Origin: Lachnospiraceae bacterium | GTDB lineage: Bacteria > Bacillota > Clostridia > Lachnospirales > Lachnospiraceae | DNA: 35,864 nt | Assembly (NCBI GenBank): GCA_017399445.1 | Contig: JAFQCM010000053.1 | Coordinates: forward strand, 1-35,864 | Direction: 5' to 3' | Shown: positions 31,817-35,864 of the stretch, piece by piece | Numbering within the stretch: position 1 is the stretch's first letter | Layout of the letters: each line of letters opens with the position of its first letter | Program-made: the position numbers and the translations under genes | Notes under the pieces: model-generated | What the model saw: only the letters and a program-made list of their open reading frames with translations | The model's database searches: none | What the model was told of the DNA's origin: nothing

Positions 31817-32958
31817 TGGAAAATAATAAGGAAAAATTGAAAAGTATTCGAAATCTAATTATATTGGCAATACTTTTATATCTTGGGATACAACATATAG
31901 ATGTTGTATGGGGAGTTGTTAGGAATTTATTTAGTCTGATTTCTCCGTTTGTTTTAGGAGCGTGTATCGCTTTTGTGTTAAATGTTCCTATGAGAGCAAT
32001 TGAAGGACAGGTGGAAAAAATTGCTCATGGAAGGAAAAAATATACTAGAGCCATAAGTCTTGTGCTAACCATTGTAAGCGTAATCCTAGTAATAATAATT
32101 GTACTTTTTGTAGTTGTGCCAGAATTAGGAGCAACCATTGTAAGTTTAAAGGATTTAGTACCTCCGTTTTTAATGAAGATTCAGAAACTGGCAGAGGAAT
32201 TATTTGCAGAGAATCCTGAAATAGTAAAACAAATTTCTTCCATTAAGTTGGATTGGGAGGGAATTTTAAATGACATTATTGCCTTCTTAAAAAATGGTGC
32301 CGGAAGCTTTTTGAATTCCACTTTTAGTGCGGCAATGTCTGTAGTCAGTGGAATTACAAACTTTGGTATTGGAGTTGTATTTGCCTGTTATATTTTATTA
32401 CAAAAAGAGAAACTTGGAGTTCAGATAAAAAAAGCGTTATATGCGTTTGTTCCGGTAAAAAAGGCAGACAGAATTATAGAAATTTGTTCTCTCTCCCATA
32501 AAACTTTTGCAAGTTTTTTAACAGGACAGTGCATGGAAGCGTTGATACTTGGCACTATGTTTTTTATTACCATGTTGATTTTTAGATTTCCATATGCCCT
32601 TTTAGTAGGAGTTCTAATTGCTTTTACTGCATTAATTCCAATCTTTGGGGCTTTCATTGGATGCGTTGTTGGTGTATTCCTGATATTGATGGTAAGCCCT
32701 GTACAGGCACTGGGATTTTTGATTATGTTTTTGATATTGCAGCAGATAGAGGGAAATTTTATTTATCCACATGTGGTTGGAAATTCCGTAGGATTGCCAT
32801 CCATCTGGGTGTTGGTGGCGGTAACTTTAGGTGGCAATATCATGGGAGTTTTGGGAATGCTTGTCTTTATTCCATTAGTTTCTGTATTATATACGTTGTT
32901 TAGGGAAGAGGTATATAAACGTATTCAGGGAAGAAGAGAATTAAGAGGGAAATTTTAG
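31816..32958 (+). CDS. AI-2E transporter-family membrane protein
   Basis: A 380-residue permease of the AI-2E transporter (YdiK/PerM/TqsA) family, with about eight membrane helices: a double pair at the N-terminus (about 10-95), a long amphipathic outer segment (about 100-170), then four to five helices. The last block LQQIEGNFIYPHVVGNSVGLPSIWVLVAV is the family's most conserved motif. Substrates vary (autoinducer-2, Na+/H+ or others) and cannot be told here. It is translationally coupled to the VanZ gene. Confidence 0.92.
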   Translation: MENNKEKLKSIRNLIILAILLYLGIQHIDVVWGVVRNLFSLISPFVLGACIAFVLNVPMRAIEGQVEKIAHGRKKYTRAISLVLTIVSVILVIIIVLFVVVPELGATIVSLKDLVPPFLMKIQKLAEELFAENPEIVKQISSIKLDWEGILNDIIAFLKNGAGSFLNSTFSAAMSVVSGITNFGIGVVFACYILLQKEKLGVQIKKALYAFVPVKKADRIIEICSLSHKTFASFLTGQCMEALILGTMFFITMLIFRFPYALLVGVLIAFTALIPIFGAFIGCVVGVFLILMVSPVQALGFLIMFLILQQIEGNFIYPHVVGNSVGLPSIWVLVAVTLGGNIMGVLGMLVFIPLVSVLYTLFREEVYKRIQGRRELRGKF

Positions 32959-32978
32959 AAAGAGTAAGAGGTAGAAAC

Positions 32979-34148
32979 ATGCTGAAAAAAATTACAGCAA
33001 CAGTCATCATATTAAGTATCATCATGTCAGCGTTTCAGGTTCATGCTAGTTCCACCTCTAAAAAAATTCAGGAAGCAGAGGGGCAAATTGAACAAACCAA
33101 AGAAGAGCTTGAACAGGTGAATGATGATATTGAAGATATGGAAATTTCCAAAATTGAACTGGAAGCATCCAAACAACAATTTGAAGAAGAATTAAATGAA
33201 ATTCTTCAGAATATTGAACGATTAAATTCAGAAATAGAGCAAAAACAGCAGGAAATTGAAATAACAGAAGAAAATTTGGAAAAAGCGAAAGTAAAAGAAG
33301 AAGAACAGTATGACTCCATGAAAGTTCGTATTAAATATATGTATGAAAATGGAGAAGATGGTTATATGGATCTTCTGCTAGCAGCAGAAGATGTAAATGA
33401 TTTTCTGAATAAAGCAGAATATGTTTCAAAAATAACAGAATATGATAGAAACATGTTAAACCAGTTTGTAGCTACCAGGGAAGAAATCGAAAAACAGGAA
33501 ATTGCATTGAAACTCCAAAAAGAAGAATTGGAACGGGCAAAGTCGGAATCTCAAGCACAGCAGGAAATTATGGCAGAAAAGGTGGCTGATGTAAAACAGA
33601 GTATTTCTGAATATGCATCCCGGATTTCAGAAGCAGAACAAAGAGCTTTGGAATTTGAAGAAAAGCTGCGTCAGCAGGAAGAATCTTTAGAAAGTTTGGA
33701 ACGAAAAAAGCGTGAGGAAGAAGAAGCCCAGAGAAGAGCGGCTGCCAGTAATGTAACTACAAACACCTCAGGAATTCCATTGGGGTCTCCGCCGGCAACT
33801 GTTACTTCTGCAAGTGATGTACAGCTTTTAGCTGCCATTATTGAATGTGAGGCAGGAGGGGAAAGTTACGAAGGGAAAATTGCAGTAGGTAATGTGGTTA
33901 TGAACCGAGTGGCAAGTAACCGTTATCCCAACAACATAGCAGATGTGTTATACCAGCGTTCTCAGTTTACTCCAGTAACCAGCGGAAGATTTGTGCTGGT
34001 TTTATCCAGAGGTGCCAACGGAGCATGTACTCAGGCAGCGCAGGATGTATTAAGTGGAAAAAGGGTGGTAAATACTGAAATTTATCATTTCTGCAGAGTA
34101 AATGGATATACTACAGGAATTACAATTGGAAATCATGTGTTTTACTAG
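32979..34148 (+). CDS. Secreted coiled-coil cell-wall hydrolase (PcsB-like N-terminus, SleB-type catalytic domain)
   Basis: A 389-residue exported protein. Signal peptide at 1-24 (KITATVIILSIIMSAFQVHA). A long coiled coil of about 25-255 follows, with the PcsB-like MKVRIKYMYENGEDGYMDLLLAAED block near 110-135, a regulatory fold that in streptococcal PcsB binds FtsEX. The C-terminal domain (about 280-389) is a SleB/CwlJ-type hydrolase: LLAAIIECEAGGESYEGKIAVGNVV-type start with the catalytic Glu, then NRVASNRYPNNIADVLYQ. PcsB normally ends in CHAP, so this pairing of coiled coil and SleB domain is a variant. It would cut septal or spore peptidoglycan. It sits 20 bases after the AI-2E gene. Confidence 0.88.
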   Translation: MLKKITATVIILSIIMSAFQVHASSTSKKIQEAEGQIEQTKEELEQVNDDIEDMEISKIELEASKQQFEEELNEILQNIERLNSEIEQKQQEIEITEENLEKAKVKEEEQYDSMKVRIKYMYENGEDGYMDLLLAAEDVNDFLNKAEYVSKITEYDRNMLNQFVATREEIEKQEIALKLQKEELERAKSESQAQQEIMAEKVADVKQSISEYASRISEAEQRALEFEEKLRQQEESLESLERKKREEEEAQRRAAASNVTTNTSGIPLGSPPATVTSASDVQLLAAIIECEAGGESYEGKIAVGNVVMNRVASNRYPNNIADVLYQRSQFTPVTSGRFVLVLSRGANGACTQAAQDVLSGKRVVNTEIYHFCRVNGYTTGITIGNHVFY

Positions 34149-34180
34149 AAATGGAATTTGCCTCTGGCAAATTCCATTTC
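34148..34180 (+). terminator. Terminator of the nrdD operon
   Basis: A perfect 15-base stem, 34148-34162 with 34166-34180, starting at the stop codon of the hydrolase and followed by a T-rich stretch. Confidence 0.82.
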
Positions 34181-34204
34181 TTCTATTTCTAGTATATTTT
34201 TCTA

Positions 34205-34233
34205 TTGCAATAGGAAAAAGATTGTGATAAAAT
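34205..34233 (+). promoter_or_regulatory. Promoter of the thiolase gene
   Basis: TTGCAA (34205-34210), a 17-base spacer and TAAAAT (34228-34233). A short GGTGC/GCACC hairpin (34245-34260) follows in the leader. Confidence 0.7.
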
Positions 34234-34309
34234 TAACGATAGATGGTGCGAGTTTGCACCAAGACATAACAAACAGTAGTATTTTATTACAAATATGGAG
34301 GAAACAGGA

Positions 34310-35491
34310 ATGGCAAGAAAAGTAGTTTTAGCAGGTGCATGTCGTACAGCAATCGGTACTATGGGTGGTTCTTTAAGCACAACACCAGCAGCAGATTTAG
34401 GAGCAATCGTAATTAAAGAAGCTTTAAACAGAGCAGGAGTAGCTCCAGAAGCAGTAGATCAGGTTTACATGGGTTGTGTAATTCAGGCTGGACAGGGACA
34501 GAACGTTGCTCGTCAGGCAACTATTAAGGCTGGTTTACCAATCGAAGTACCTGCAGTTACAATTAACGTAGTTTGTGGTTCAGGTCTTAACTGTGTAAAT
34601 ATGGCTGCACAGATGATTATGGCTGGAGAAGCTGACATCGTAGTAGCAGGTGGTATGGAAAACATGTCAATGGCTCCATATGCTTTAAAACAGGCTCGTT
34701 TCGGTTATAGAATGAACAACAATACAATCGTAGATACAATGGTTAACGATGCACTTTGGGATGCATTCAATGATTACCACATGATTAAGACAGCAGACAA
34801 CATCTGTGAAGAATGGGGAATCACAAGAGAAGAATTAGATGAGTTTGCATTAAAGAGCCAGCAGAAAGCAGAAGCTGCTCAGAAGAACGGTGCATTCGAT
34901 GATGAAATCGTTCCAGTAATGGTTAAGAAGAAAAAAGAAATGGTAGAATTCAAGGTAGATGAAGGTCCTCGTGCAGGTTCTACAATTGAAGGTCTTGCAA
35001 AACTTCGTGCAATCAATCCAGACGGATATGTAACAGCTGGTAATGCTTCAGGTATCAATGATGGTGCAGCAGCAATCGTTGTTATGAGCGAAGAAAAAGC
35101 AAAAGAATTAGGTGTTACACCTATGGCTACATGGGTGGCTGGTGGACTTGCTGGATGCAGACCAGAAGTTATGGGTATTGGACCAGTTTACTCTACAAAG
35201 AAAGTATTAGATAAGACAGGAATGAAGATTGAAGACTTTGATATCATCGAAGCAAACGAAGCTTTCGCAGCTCAGTCAATTGCTGTAGGAAGAGATTTAG
35301 GAATCGATGTAGAAAAACAGTTAAATCCAAACGGTGGTGCAATTGCGTTAGGACATCCAGTAGGTGCTTCAGGATGCCGTATCTTAGTTACATTACTTCA
35401 TGAAATGCAGAAAGCAGACGCTAAGAAAGGTCTTGCAACATTATGTATCGGTGGTGGAATGGGATGTTCTACAATCGTAGAACGTGACTAA
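34310..35491 (+). CDS. thlA: Acetyl-CoA acetyltransferase (thiolase)
   Basis: A 393-residue thiolase joining two acetyl-CoA into acetoacetyl-CoA, the first step of butyrate synthesis. Catalytic residues: Cys89 in VVCGSGLN, His349 in [10 protein letters not shown] and Cys379 in LCIGGGMGC; also [11 protein letters not shown] and NEAFAAQ. The start is ATG 34310, eight bases after GGAGG; a frame from ATG 34295 would include that site and give five extra residues. Codons are strongly biased to a small set (GTA, GCA, CCA, TTA), suggesting high expression. A structured gap and the crotonase follow. Confidence 0.96.
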   Translation: MARKVVLAGACRTAIGTMGGSLSTTPAADLGAIVIKEALNRAGVAPEAVDQVYMGCVIQAGQGQNVARQATIKAGLPIEVPAVTINVVCGSGLNCVNMAAQMIMAGEADIVVAGGMENMSMAPYALKQARFGYRMNNNTIVDTMVNDALWDAFNDYHMIKTADNICEEWGITREELDEFALKSQQKAEAAQKNGAFDDEIVPVMVKKKKEMVEFKVDEGPRAGSTIEGLAKLRAINPDGYVTAGNASGINDGAAAIVVMSEEKAKELGVTPMATWVAGGLAGCRPEVMGIGPVYSTKKVLDKTGMKIEDFDIIEANEAFAAQSIAVGRDLGIDVEKQLNPNGGAIALGHPVGASGCRILVTLLHEMQKADAKKGLATLCIGGGMGCSTIVERD

Positions 35492-35540
35492 TCACCAGTC
35501 ATAAATAAAATCCTGTTCATTAGCTGATGGGTGCAAAAGG

Positions 35541-35570
35541 GTAACCGCTCCACGGATGTGGAGTGGTTGC
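35541..35570 (+). other. Stable hairpin between thiolase and crotonase
   Basis: GTAACCGCTCCAC (35541-35553) pairs with GTGGAGTGGTTGC (35558-35570): 13 pairs with two wobbles around GGAT. No T run follows, so it is not a standard terminator. Two more stems lie downstream: CTTGCA/TGCAAG (35596-35601 with 35607-35612) and CACTT/AAGTG (35621-35625 with 35635-35639). Together they make a structured 177-base gap that may set the ratio of the two gene products. Confidence 0.6.
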
Positions 35571-35668
35571 TTAAATGGGAATTGTGCTCATGAAGCTTGC
35601 ACTAGATGCAAGGAGGCAATCACTTGGTTACATGAAGTGGTTACATAAAATAATAAGGAGAAATTGTA

Positions 35669-35864
35669 ATGGAATTTATCACATATGAAGTATAAGGTGC
35701 AGTTGGTGTAATTACCATCAACCGTCCAAAGGCTTTAAATGCATTAAACAGCCAAGTTTTAGAAGAAATTGATAAAACATTAGATGGTGTAGATTTAGAA
35801 ACAGTAAGATGTCTTATTTTAACAGGTGCAGGTGAAAAATCATTTGTTGCCGGCGCTGATATCG
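35669..35864 (+). pseudogene. crt: Crotonase (3-hydroxybutyryl-CoA dehydratase), 5' end, with in-frame stop
   Basis: The start of an enoyl-CoA hydratase/isomerase family gene, cut by the window edge. AAGGAG lies before ATG 35669. The frame reads MEFITYEV, then TAA at 35693-35695, then continues GAVGVITINRPKALNALN ... CLILTGAGEKSFVAGADI, the crotonase start with its CoA-binding motif and oxyanion-forming AGADI. The stop falls where relatives often have a polar residue; CAA to TAA is a single change. There is no other disruption in the visible 165 bases, and no in-frame ATG, GTG or TTG after the stop. It may be a recent nonsense mutation, a base-call error, or read-through. Confidence 0.8.

Overview
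The window looks like a chromosomal segment of a low-GC, strictly anaerobic Clostridia, most likely a butyrate-forming Lachnospiraceae. Every recognisable intact gene is on the + strand. Evidence for the lineage: strong AGGAGG-type ribosome binding sites, a T-box-controlled seryl-tRNA synthetase, a class III (oxygen-sensitive) ribonucleotide reductase, and an acetyl-CoA acetyltransferase followed by a crotonase, which is the usual start of a butyrate pathway cluster. I cannot name a genus from sequence alone.

Layout. (1) 1-8.3 kb, accessory: a DUF4272 protein; a leader that closely matches the yybP-ykoY (Mn2+) riboswitch, with a terminator, in front of a MacB/FtsX-type ABC exporter pair; a Thr/Glu-repeat lipoprotein with a 72-bp tandem duplication; then a scarred stretch (5.5-7.0 kb) holding a frameshifted small ORF, what looks like the right end of an IS200/IS605-type element, a DUF4261 gene and a peptidase S66 fragment; then a C_GCAxxG_C_C protein and an amidohydrolase. 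(2) 8.5-13.3 kb, signalling: an ECF sigma factor with two zinc-finger anti-sigma-like proteins and an ectodomain paralogue, then a LytTR response regulator and GHKL histidine kinase pair. (3) 13.4-22.2 kb: CPBP protease, two Nudix hydrolases, an sce7726-type nuclease-like protein, PAP2 phosphatase, a small OmdA-tail-like protein, a protein joining an EF-Tu domain-2-like barrel to an SseB domain, DUF1622, a PAS/GAF/GGDEF/EAL protein, superoxide dismutase and a nitrilase-family hydrolase. (4) 22.4-28.8 kb: DUF2156 protein, HAD hydrolase, PLP aminotransferase, Hpt protein, T-box/serS and a diaminopimelate decarboxylase. (5) 29-34.2 kb: nrdD, VanZ-like, AI-2E-family and a coiled-coil/SleB cell-wall hydrolase in a tight run. 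(6) 34.2 kb to end: thiolase, a structured 177-base gap, and the start of crotonase interrupted by an in-frame TAA at codon 9.

The strongest leads are the Mn2+-type riboswitch in front of an ABC exporter rather than a classic Mn exporter, the nonsense codon in crotonase, the ECF operon with a duplicated sensory ectodomain, the EF-Tu-D2/SseB fusion, and a dispersed palindrome whose two copies share the end motif GTAACAGTTC/GAACAGTTAC with the same A-A mismatch. I found no CRISPR array, tRNA, rRNA or complete mobile element, and nothing that I can claim with confidence as a wholly new system.
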